This document shows positions 14,601 to 27,934 of a stretch of 64,000 bases of DNA, piece by piece; positions within the stretch are counted from its first letter, which is position 1; every line of letters starts with the position of its first letter. The stretch spans positions 11,550,007-11,614,006 of the forward strand of contig CM056569.1 of the NCBI GenBank assembly GCA_029721515.1, written 5' to 3'. Origin of the DNA: Synanceia verrucosa (lineage: Eukaryota; Chordata; Actinopteri; Perciformes; Synanceiidae). The notes under the pieces are model-generated. The model searched no databases, was not told the DNA's origin, and saw only the letters and a program-made list of their open reading frames with translations. Both the position numbers and the translations under genes were made by a program.

Positions 14601-17600
14601 AAGAGTGTCAATCGGACAGGACCTACCGACAATTTGCTGTCATCCTCTGGCGTCCCAGGAATTGTCTTCTCATCCAACACAGAGAGAAGAAGAAATAAAA
14701 GAAGGGGGGAGAAAAAGAGAAAACAGGACATAGATGTGAAGCATGCCGCACACAACCACACAGACAAGATGAAAAGACGATAGAGAGACTACAGCACGGC
14801 TACAGTGATGGTAAAGACTGACTGTGATGTAAGTGGACGAGACTTGAGGGACACATTCCTCCCCACCGCTGGGCCTGCCTAGTCACAGACTGAGTAAGAT
14901 TATTTCCTTGAAATACTCTCCAAAATATTATTTCAAAACTCGTATGAGAAATTCTGGAGTTAAGTAATGACGAAGAGGCAAAAAAAAAAAGATTATCGAA
15001 TTGAATGAAAACCATGAAGAAAAGGAAATTGGATAAAAAAATATTATTTTGACAAATACAGTGAGCTGATATGCCAATGATGTCTATGGTGATTATAGAG
15101 CTACAGTCAGTGAACAAGGCCATAGTGACATCACCCATTCTGGCCATCACCATCTTGGGTTTTGGCTGTCAGCATTTATTTATTTTTTTTGCAATCAATT
15201 AAGTGACACAATCAAAGTACAACTGAACACTGAATGTTACAATTCATAATCTACAAAATGCTGAGGATTAAAGTTCTGAGAGAGACAAACATGGACAAAA
15301 AACATCATTTACTGGACACCATGATTTATTGGAGCAGATTTAAAACTAGTGATAGAGACATAAATCAAGTGAGAAGTAGAATAATTTCTTCTTTGACGTC
15401 TATACAATCTTCTTTTAGCACCCAGAGGAGTGGCCCCCTGCTGGCTTTTAGAGAGACTAAAAATGAAGTTTTGTTTCACTTTTCAGGACCGAGGATCTTG
15501 ACCTGAGTGGTCTAAAATATTTGTCCTGCAGGTTCATTGCTGCCAGTTTGAATGCATGCCTCTGAGAGTGGGCATGTGCCAGATCATACCAAAGTGACTC
15601 TAGTCTTTTAACAGTCACTCAGTTCTCCGCCACCATTCTCAGTGGGCCTGTTTGGCATGTTTGCGATACTGTAACATCTATTTTTGAAACAAAAGCCTTT
15701 CACCAACTGCCTGACTGAACTGTGCTCACTTCATCTCCAAGTGTGTGCGTGAACAAAAAAAAAAAAACTTCACTTCAAGGCCTTGGTTTCTAGGAACAAA
15801 CACAAAGCTTTTGTTCAGATCTTAGCATATCAAGGCTTTGTTTCACAGCCTACACAGTTTTCAGAGAGAAATGTTGAAAAGTGAAATGTGGAGGCACTGG
15901 TGTGAGTTGATAAAGTGCACAGTGCCAAATGAAACAGAAAATTATCCAGTCTGATCTTATAAGTTCTTAAAATTCAAAGCAAACATACACAATTTAAGAC
16001 AGATGTGCTTTCAGACTTGTCAACCCAGTGGTTCATTTGCATGCCAAATGATGCTGCACTGCTTTGAATATCAAATCTATCTGTGGATATTCAATGATGC
16101 AGGAAGGAGGAAAGTGCTGTCAACTCTGGTTCATGAGGTGAAATTAAAGCTTAACATTCATCTCAACAGATTTGTAAAACTATGAATTTATTAGATTAAT
16201 TAAAAATCTTAACTTAAAATAAATATTAATGTCAGCTGGTTTCAGCTGAGGACAAATCCACCACCCACAGCTCATAATTTACCACACATTAGGTTTACTT
16301 CTGTATAGCTACAGAAATGAGACAGCTGAAATTAAACATTTACCAAAAAATTGAGCAGAAGCTCGGTTAATCCTGAGATTTTCCACAGAGCTATTCAACT
16401 ATAACCTATTTTCCCCATTTCATATCTTCAGGGTAATCCCCTGCACACTCAAGGTATAATTATTATATTTAACTCCTTATCACCCTTCTCAAAGGCAAAG
16501 TCAGGAGGGTTAGGGAAGAACAGGTGAATGTGCCAGGTAGAGATTATGCCGTAGGTCACTCATTAAGCCAGCGTTAAATATTATGACTAATAATCACATA
16601 GGGAGATTAGCATGTTCTCTGGAGTTTGTGCGTTCTCTAATACCAGCAGCTCTTCTTGCGTAATGTCACATCAGGATCGTTCTTGGAAGCGGATCAGCTG
16701 AGGGAGATAAATGTCCCTCTGCAGCCGCAAGCATGTAACTCTGTGTTACGGAGAATTATCGATGGGAGCGTTTGGTATCACGCCAAAGTACTTCCGCTTT
16801 CACCACTCAAATTGCCCACAGCTTAAGGGGGCGGGGAGACTTTTAGACGAATCTGAGCACGTTGGTGAAACGCTGAATGCAGAGCTGCAAGTCCTGACTT
16901 TCAAAACATCAGTGGTGGATTATAGGTCTTCTCATATGCAATCTGAGCGCACAAAAGGAGTCTATTTCTGGAAGAATTTGATTTGCATTTCCTTTATGCT
17001 TCAACATCCAAGCCAATTTACACAGGAGAATAATAGCTTCTTTTTTCACAATTTCTAGTTTGCAAATGGAGGAATTTGATTAAATCCATCATAGCTGTGC
17101 TTAAACCTTCAAATCCTTAATATATTCCTTAATATACCCATACCCTGATATACAGTGAATTATGAGTCACTTTATCACCTTTTCCACTTAATTTCCTTTT
17201 TCTGTGCTGCTTTTCGAATAGTTTGCAAGGAATCAAATCCCAAATCTAAATGTGGCTCATATGAAAGCAGGGACCATCATTGCTTCACAAGGGTACACTT
17301 GGCCTACACTTCCAAAGTAAAAAATGAACTCCAAGTCCCAGGTGGCATAACGTCCATGTTTTGGGGATCTTGAGTACAACACTGACTGATGCATCTCATG
17401 AATACAGTGAGGAAGTCGTGCAAAATTCCTTAATGCAGTGTACAAAATAAGAAAACATGTACTGTTTAAATACACTTCTTAGATAAGTTAATTTAATAGA
17501 GGCTCTTGAACTTTATCTCAGTGTTTTAGTGACAAAGACAAGGACTGGCTGACTGGACTCAACTTCAAACCATAAGCATAATTTTCATCACCATGTAGAA

Positions 17601-20600
17601 ATCAATACAACCTTGAGATTAAAGGAGTGCTTTGAAAAATTACATAGATGACTGATAATACACTCACGCTATTAATGACATTCATCACATTACCCTGTGA
17701 AAACTATTAAAATACAGATTAACAGGCCTTAATCAGAATTTGGCCCTGACAGACAGGCGTGTTGAGACAAAAGTGACATTACAGTAGATCACACATTTCT
17801 TGCTTGATAAATTCTTCCATATAGGAATTGCAGTAGCTATAGATATATAAATAAATAAAGCATCTGGAAGCCTGTGTTTGTACAGATATGTGACAAGCAC
17901 ACTGCATGGCATGTGAAGCAAACTTGCAAAGTGAAATCTTGCACAGCTCAAGGCATTTGCCTGCATGTGCTTACAGTAGGCATGCCTGTCTGTCAGAGCA
18001 TGACAGAACACCCTTCGAGATTTGTCCATCTAGATTCATCGTGTTAGAGCTTAACTGTTGAGCAGTTGCATCACCACCAACACCCCCCCAGTTTGCCTGG
18101 AGACGATAACGATGATCTTCAAGGAAAGGAGGGGTAAGATGATGCACAACAAGTCAAGAAGCCATCCACTTGCTAATTAGTAACCCCTTCATTTTTCTAA
18201 CAAGCAGAACTAATTACAGGAGCTGCCACAACGCTGATTTCCCACAAGGCAATTTTCACCAGGACTAAGCCAAAATTGCTTCCTCTTACTCCCCCTTCCC
18301 CGAACAAATCATACTCAGCCTTTTGGGAGACATACAGAGGAACAAAAACTGCAGTGTCATGTTTGCAAGAGAATGTAATCACCTCAAGCTGGGTGTGATC
18401 AGGAACAGTTTCCCTGTCCTTAGTATTTATTTCCCTGTGCTTGCAGTGTATTTTTAAGTGGGTTTTCTTGTGTGACTGAATCTCCCAAAAGTCATTTATT
18501 GACCCTACAAAATCTAGACTGTCAGAATGTGTAACATTGTAACGTAGTTAACACAAGAGACATAACAATAACAACCTCCTGAAAACCTGATCAGATTTGT
18601 TGTTTTGTCAGATCAGAGCTGGTTCTGATCTGTAGATGCAGTAAACAACACAGTTCTTTGTTTGATGAACAAAAGTTTCTTCAAGGAGTCTACATTTATA
18701 TTCTGCAGCGTGTCTGCCATGCTCCTGTTGCAACACTGTCTGCCCCACATTTTTTTGCTGGCCTCTCCTGTTGGACTGCACGACCTGAAAATTCTTCATT
18801 TGTTGACTTATTTATTGTCTTTTGTTTGAGTTCAGCAACAACAGGACTGGTCGTACAGTGTTTTACAGGGAGAAATGGTTCCCAACCTGGGTGTCCAGAC
18901 CAAACTCAGTCATTGACAGTGGTCCAAATCTAGTTGCCCTGAGGCAGTCCTGCTTTCTGCCAGGTATTACTCTATAGGATACACTGTATTGTTGTAGCTG
19001 GTAACAAGGGGCGGCTATCATAACTTTTGTGTTCCATGGTTTCAGCGAACGGACTGGCTAACAGCAAGTCCATCCATCCATCCATTATCTACCGCTTATC
19101 CTCATAGGGTCGCGGGGGGGCTGGAGCCTATCCCAGCTGTCTTAGGGCGGAAGGCAGGGTACACCCTGGACAAGTCGCCACCTCATCGCAGGCTAACAGC
19201 AAGTGTGGCTAGAAATTCACTTTTACACTGTTGTTGCTGCAACTTGATGAGATGCTGTTGTTGCTGCTGTGTGAAGTATTGATAAATGTACTACATTCGT
19301 TAGTCCACCCACCCAAAATCACCACCAGCTGTCACTGCTGGGAACGTATTCCACTGTTCATCAATGTATAACTATGAGAGTTTGATGTTAGTGTTATGGA
19401 ATATGCACATTATGAATAACTTCACTGCTGTACCTTGATGCATCTGTGCTCCAGTTGTCTCCCAATGTAAAATGAAACCTAGATACAGTACTATGCTGCT
19501 CGCCTGGATGCTGAGATCGTTGCCAATGTTATTAGTGAACAGGAACTCACCCGTAACATGATGAGGAGCTCAAAGTAATGGCTCAGTAAACATGCTTGCT
19601 GTGCATCCTGGGCTAGCTTTGACACTTCCCAAACCTAATATGCAATGCATCCTGTTAGGCATATTGTAGGTGCTGTGGGATCTCAGGACAGCTGATTTTT
19701 CTGTCAATACAAATGTCAACTCTGCCGCTCAACACATCTTACTTACCCCAGCTTGTAAATCTTTGAAAATGACTTACAAACATAAAGTTTCACTTTTTAA
19801 AAAGGCTCAGTAATTTCCTGAAACACATGGGCACTGCATTTTTGAGCAAACATGATTCAAAATTAGAAAATAGTGTATTTGTGACTCAGTGGAGCAATTC
19901 ATTATTATTCATTATGTTTTCTGTATTTTCATGGAATTTGTTGACAATAACAAACACATATATTCCTCAGCTCGGTTTTAATTTTGTTTTGTGCCTCAAG
20001 TATTAATTGTAAGAAATCCAAAATATCAACATATTATGTCTTGTGTCCATTCTGCAACTATTACTTTGTAGCACCTCGTGCACATAATCCTGACCACTGA
20101 CTTGCTTTGTCGCATTATCAGCAGGCTAGCAGACAGTCACTTCCCATCTGAGGCAACGTGCACACACAGAATACACTTATCAAGGAGAGGAAGTAGAGGT
20201 GGAAGTGTGCAGGGGAAGCTTCTTGCTTGCCAGTCAGGTCAGGCTTCATATGCAGGAGTAATATGCTGATGAAGCCCTTTCAGGTCACCTTGGTAGGTCT
20301 GAGTGGGGGTTGAGGAGCATGCATCATTCATCCATCAGTGATAGACATAATAAGTGGTAACCCTCTCAGACAAGAACGGAGGAGGAGAGGCTTTCAGCAG
20401 ATTTGCCAAGCACCGGAGCATTTTCTAATTAGTTCATTAGATAATGTCTGATTGCAATCACTTCCATTTTAAGAGTTTACTCTCTTAAATCTGGTTTAAA
20501 ATTCTCTGTGATGTCAGATATATCTGCAAGTGTGAGCTCTACACACCAGAGCTCACCCTGGGTTTCACAAATTATGGGTATTACATGAGCCATAACTCTC

Positions 20601-23600
20601 AAACCTGATGTAATATTCAGCTGTGGCAGCTTAGTGAGGCTGATGTTGAGGGTCAAAAATTCCCCCAAGGAAGGATTTAAGTACACAAGGCCCGCCAGTT
20701 CTCGGCCACCTCCGGCCATATGCGCAGTTTCTGTCTCACTGGGTTGTGAATGTCATTTCATATAGCAACAAGATAGGGATCTTGGTGTCCTTCACATGAT
20801 GCTTTTACAGTGCAGTTACATTAGCTAATTCGACCCCGCTTTCAAAAATAGCAATTGATCGATAGGGCTTTCAGTTTCTTGCAAGCTTGTGCGTATCACC
20901 TTCAGGCTCTCCCTTGAAAAAAAAAAACAACAATCTCTAATTTCAAGTTTTCCAGAAATTCTTCATACTAAATCTGGAAGGACGTATGCTTCATCATGAC
21001 CTTGAGCCACTGACTTAACCAGGGTCATGTGTCAAAATACTCACTGTAATCATTCCAACGATAACAGTGAAATGAAAACTATGGGCTCCAAAACCACATC
21101 AGCTCATATCACATCAGCATACCTGCTAGTCTCACGAGCTAAAATGAGCCAACAGTCCAAACAACAGACCAATCAAATAGAAATAGCCACAGTTCAAGCT
21201 GGAGTTAGACTGTCTAGGTCACAGCAGAACATGCTCCTTGAGCATTAAAGACCAACAACTTAATGAGTGGAGATCCGCCCGGCTGCATGAGCCATAAAAA
21301 GTGGTGACTTTGAGGAATCCGGAAATCTGTCTTTGTCCAATGCTAGATGAAGCTTGTCTCTTCGATCCACTGTCTGCGTAACCCATTTCATTAAGCGCTC
21401 TCTACTTTATATTTAACCCTTGTTGTAGTGTTGCCTTTCATGTGAAGAGAGCTACGAGGAGGAGTAGTAACTATAACCGTATCTATGTCATGCCATGACT
21501 CAAACATGACACCAAAGACTGAACAAAAAACATAAATGAAGACTGGCAATGAGAGGGTGTTGGTGATGGCTTTGACAGCATATCACTGCATTACTGACCC
21601 TGTGTGACTCATTTCCTTGAGTTATTTAATGGACGGGTGAAAATTAACACCTCCATATTTCACAAATAGGAGGAGAGATTGAAGGTGCGATCGAAAAACA
21701 AAGAGATAATTTCAGTTTTTCATCCTAGGATCTACAACAGTTCTTTACAATCTGAACGATGCCAGAATTAACCCCTCTAAAACTACCGAACTGAATGATA
21801 CAGGTAAAAAACTGTTTGTCCTCAACCCCTTAAACCTTACATTCACCAACAGGATTTAGTCAAACAGCCATAACTTATATTAAGCATTTGACACTGAGGG
21901 AGGGCTGAACTATTACTTTTTTATTGATTAATCTACATGTCATTTTCTGAATTTATCACTAAATGAAACCAGGGAGTTTTGCACTTTATGATCAAAAGTG
22001 TGTAATCGTCTGCTTGCTTCAAATCTAGACTTGGTATGCATATCCCAGTATTCAGCAATACACACAAAATAGCTGCTTGATTTCATATGAAATTCATGTG
22101 CTCATTATATGATCAGACAGAGATGAAATGAAATGCGCTTGGAAGCCATTATTATCAGGCAGTAAATATGCATTTCTTTTCGTTGTGTAAACATCTCTGA
22201 CTCACAATGGCTCGTCTTTGCATGTATAATTATCTGTTTAGGGCAAAATTAACAAGCCATATTGTTTTGCAGACTACAATGGTGCTTTTGTTAATAACAG
22301 GGACACTATAGTAAGTGACAGGGTGACCTTAAAACCATTCACAACACCAAGGAGGCAGTGAAGAGCCACCGTCCACTCAGATATGGACTGGGGGTGAAGA
22401 CAAATAGTACAATAACTAAGCAAGGATGACATAAAAAGCACCTGTGATGCAAATGAGAAACTTTGCTTGCACGATTATTTCCACTAAACACAATTAAAGT
22501 GAATTTGGACAAAAGAAGGGTGCCGGCGATGGATGATGACACTGCCAAGAGAGCTCCAGAGTTATTGTAGACAACAGAAGAGAGATGGTGAAAGCAGAAA
22601 CTCTGACTCAATAGCAGTATGCATTTTGATTAGCCTGTTACTTTCTTCTGAATGATACCTTTATCTCTGTTGACTGGTCTAACTGCCCAACAATGCAGTA
22701 AAACCTCAAAACAGGAAAACTAATTACTGACTCTACAGAAGAAGACAAGGAGCCACAGCTGGGCGGAATGACAAAACTTGGACTCCTCATCATCATGGTG
22801 AGATCAAAGTCGCAAGCTAATATTATCGGACTCTGGCTCTGTTATCGCTGACCGAGCTCAAGCGCCAACATGACACCCTGTCAGGAGGTATATAATGTAT
22901 GTGCATGTGTAACTACATCTGTGTACATACAGAGTAAAACCTTTTCCCTGTAGAACACTTTTATTTTGTCGTTTCTACCTACCGCTCAGTAACCTTGGGC
23001 CGTATGTTATTGACACCTATTTTTGAACCATGGCCTCTACTACTACTACTACTACTACTACTAATTCCCTTTTGAAGGATAGACACATGAATACTCTCAC
23101 AGCTTTCATAGAAATACACTGTGCAACTCAAGGACAAGGGCACATATCGTACAAATATTACTGCGAAAAGAAAAGACTTCACAGAAGTCCTCAATCTGCA
23201 TGCATAGTGAGAGGGTAGTGTATGTGGTGCTGTACAAACAACATCTTTTCCTACAAATTAGCTTGCATTTATAACACAGGAGGAGATCTGAGATGCATGT
23301 AGTCTATAATTTGGTTGGAGTTCAGCAGTGCACATCTGGATTTTGCAGAAAATTAGGTAGACATCCGCCATAATGGGGGATAATCCCATGAACACGTCAC
23401 ACAGGACTAAAATAAACAGCTTGTGACAGAGTTCATGCAGTGCAGCCTGAGAAGTGGGAGTTCACTCAGATGGACTGGATTACAAATATATATATGTCGG
23501 TACATAGATAGATACATATTCAGCACTGGTGCCCGTATGTCCAAATTCACAGGCAGGAAACTCAGTCTGCTCCCTGCACAGAACCTGCTTTGTAAGTGAT

Positions 23601-26600
23601 CTTTGAAGCGCATCCTGATGGAAGATCTCACCTCTGTGATGCTATTTATAGCTTGGTAATACATCAGAGGTCGCACCTTCCATCTCAGCAGAACCAACAT
23701 CTGCCTCGATACACGCTGGCTTATCCAACACTGACGATAGCAGGCACCTAATATAGTGGTTGGAAGCAGAATCTTAACCAGACTCTATTGAAACGAATGA
23801 AAGAAGTATATGTTGCTTACTTGACTCATTTTTACCTCTGCCAAGGAGGTTATGTTTTTACCAGGGTTTGTTTATTTGTTTGTATGTATGATGGTTTGTT
23901 GGTTTGCATAATAACTCAAAAAGTTGTGGACAGATTTTGACGAAATTTTCAGGGTTGGTCCGAAGTGGCCTAACCTAACCTAACTGATTCATTTTTGGTA
24001 GTGATTGGATCTAATTCGATGGCACCACCAAAAATGAATTGGTTTTAAGTTAAGCTTTAAGTTTTGTTTGTTACGTTTTAAGTCTCCGGCCAGTCCTGAA
24101 AATTTCATCAAAAACCGTCCATCACTTTTTGAGTTACTTTGCAAACCAACATACAAACAAATAAACAAGCCCCGGTGAAAACATAACCTCCTTGGCGAGG
24201 GCGGAGGTCTGCGCTCTCTGTGTGCTTTTCTAGTTCTTATTCATGTACTCATATTGAACTAGCGCAACCAAATTTAGCTTATTTATTCATTTGAAGATGC
24301 TATTCACTGTTCAAGAACCAGTCTGTTTGTGATGTGTTGTCAGATGTGGTCATGTTAAAATAACAGAATGACTTAATTATCATGACTGGCAAAGTCTGAC
24401 TTTTGGTGTGTCACGATGATAGTAACAAGTAAAAAGGGGGCTCGTCACTCCCCGTCTTTCATAAAAACCCACAGTGCAACAAAGTGCTGGCTAATCTGAT
24501 CTGCCAGAGGCAGTATTTTCAAAAGCAGCCAGTCAGTCCATCAGGCAACAGGCAACAATGAGAGAGGCCACAAGATAACAAGATAAGGCCGGGCTGGCCT
24601 GGCGAGGTGGTCCTGAGGAGGGGGCGGGGGTGCATGATGAAAGACCCCACTAATGCTGTGTACAGCCAGCACTGATGCTCCTAATCAGTTTGACTTTATG
24701 CCATTTCAGGCCTGAACTGGAAGTTTATTTTACATTACAACAACTACAGAAAAAAAAAACTGTGACAGATTTGAACGCTACTTTTCTTTACTCTCTGTGG
24801 AGCGTAGCTCACATTTTGCACACGGAAAGAAAGAAACACTGTAGACAAATAATTACTTCACCGACAGCATGCACAGCCAACTGTAGAACAAACACACATC
24901 TGTTGCTTTTCCAGTGAAGCAGAAAAACCTGAAGCTAGTGATATTCACGCTCCTCCATCTTGCGCTGTCACGATCTTCCAAGCTTGTGAGGCAAAAGGAC
25001 TAGCCTCTAGCTCTATGGTGACCTTGAACTGTGTTTATACAGTCTGTGTGGCGGAAGGATTTACTGAGAGGAAAAGGCATCAAGCCTTGGCAACCTCCTT
25101 TGGCACCTCCACACATACGAGGGGTTAGTAATCAGTCGTTCGTCCGTGGGCCAGTCGACTCCCGTCCTGTTATGTCACGACAACACCACCACACTGAGAA
25201 GCTTAACTGATGATGAACACGCAACAATTAAGAGCAGTGATACAGTGAAGTGATGCCATCTTTGACCTAACAACCCTCGTAGCTCACAGGGCATAAATGT
25301 GTGACACTGTATCCACCCTTTAGCACTAATGTAGAGGGCTGACACGACAGATGTGTCAGAATAACAACAGCAGCTGCATCAAACGCAAACTAGAGCCTCA
25401 AAAAACGGAATATTTCAAGCTTCATAATAAAGTATTTGTCGCATGTTTTGTAGACAAGCCACAGGCCGCTGTAACCCTATTCCCTGGAGTAAAAAAATCT
25501 GTATTTCTAAATAATTATAACTAGTATTTGTCCATACTGTCTTAGATTCTGGGTGGTTTTTAACAATCATGTGTCAATCGTGTCTTATCAGAGGAAGAGG
25601 TGCCACCCTAACTCGCTGGACTAAGACAGAGTGCCCTTGTTGTGGGATTAACCAACAGCTAAGCACTTCTTAGGTAAACAAAGGTATTAGGCACCAATCG
25701 GGTCAGAACTAGTTAAATACATCCTTCCCACATCTGTTTGAGTCAAAGATGAACAAATCAAATCACGTGTCATGCTCTGGGATCATCTGAACTGACACCC
25801 TGAAGTCTGAAGATTACATTAAGTAAGTTTATTGAAATTAATCCCCTGACTGTGCTTTAGCATCATTCAGCTCATTGTTTGGGTTTTATGGGCCCACATT
25901 GTCTGGTTCACTCTAGGGTTGGAAGACTGGATGAATGTTTCAGCTATTTGTGAATGGTCGAGTCCATCACAGCTTGTTTGTTTTTTATAGTTTTTATTTT
26001 ATTTAGTGAATTTCACTTACGTACTCACTCCCTAAATCTTTGCTAGCTTTGGTGAGTTTTTATTTTGTTAACTATAATTTGTTTAACAGTCACATTAAGA
26101 GGAAAAAAAACTTTCTTAGTTCTCAGCATGGCATGATGGTGTTTTTTTTTTTTAAGCGGTGCAGTAAATTTTCCATCTCCATTGACGAGGAGCCGAGGTT
26201 CTGCAACTTTGTGTCAAGTTGTCATCATCAGTGGTAAGTAGCTACAGTCATAATGGATTTCATGAGGATTTCAAAACTGCAGCTAACTAAGATTTATGGA
26301 AAGTGTGAAATAATCCACATGCTGTCACTCCTCATGCATTTGTTGTGAACTTGCTCCTACCTTTAAGTGCTGAAAGCAAAGGCCTTTTCCATCATATATA
26401 TGTATGTTTGTCATCCTATTGCTGTAATTCCTTGTCAGTCTGAGTGCACGGCATTATGGACCATTCATGGTTGTGTTAACTGGATTGAGAGATTATTGCA
26501 GATTAAATTTGATGAGGTTGACCATTGAACTGTAATAAAACAATGGCTTTAAATAGACCTCACGTTCTTCTTCATTCTGGGATGTGACAGTTTGGTTTGT

Positions 26601-27402
26601 GTTGTATTGATAATATAACACCTCATCTCTGGGCTAAAAACAAAAAGACACCTCTGATCTGTCAAATGGTCCAACAAACCCTCCTCTCACTCTGCCTGGG
26701 AGCGAAAGCATTATTTTGTTAGAATGAAAGAAACAAAAGCCGGCTATTTTTACGTTACTGTGAGCAGAACAAACTAGCTTCACAAAAGAAACTTTCAGAT
26801 CATTAAAAAGAGACCGCATTACAAGCAGTTTCTGTGGAGAGATGAAAGGCAGCGGTCACAGACAGGATAAAATTGACTGATGACTGCTAAATGTGGGACA
26901 TCATGTTGCTGTCCAATTGAATTTTACATGGTATTTATAGCATACATCACTGATGGCTAACTGCCAATGACCAACAAACTTTTATCCTTAGGGTGACACC
27001 ATAACACCACTTCTCATTTGCTGGTGACTGCCTGTTTCTGTCTATGGCGGCAACGTAACGCACAACAGGGACGTCCCAATAGCATAATGCATGAAATAAT
27101 CTCAGGGAAGCCTACTTTAATCAAGCGTTCAGTTCAAGGACATGGCGTCAAATAGCACCCTGTTGTCCTTACAATGCACTACTTTACGTGCTGTTTGGAG
27201 GATTAAGGACACCTTGGAGCTCGGACATGACAGGAAAATGATTAACTCGTAAAAAAAATTAAAAAAAAATAGCTGCTCTCAGTTCATAGTAGCAAATGTC
27301 ACTTAAAAATAGAAAGATGAAAAAAAACAGAGCCGCGATCATATTTTGCAGGATACTTGTCCTCGCTCTCCTATTTCACTCTCCATTACTCACGTCTGAA
27401 TT

Positions 27403-27453
<51 letters not shown>

Positions 27454-27886
27454 GCTAAATTGCCAATTAAATCTCAAAATAAAACGTGTCTTAAAATACA
27501 CATGTCCCTTAAGTGTCCAAGCTTGATTAAAAAAGGTGTTTAGATGATTATATTCTAATAATATTTGTGCCTCTCTAGTTCTATTAACCCTGTAGACCCA
27601 TGCTACAAAATTAAAGAGGTTAACTGACTATATCTTAAAAAATCTTTAGACTAGTTTTGTGTGTTTAATAAATTAAATTAATGTAATTTCCCTGTGACTC
27701 TATGTAGGATAATGGATGGATGGATGGATGGATTAATGTATTCTGTGTTGTGTATGTTCACGGTGCAGCCAGGGGATTGTTACCCACAATGCAAGAGACA
27801 GGAGAGGCTGTAAGCATCGCAGGAAATGAGACATGATGGTGGGGTCTGATCGACTCATCTGTCTCGCACTATTTCTTCCCCCATCA

Positions 27887-27934
<48 letters not shown>

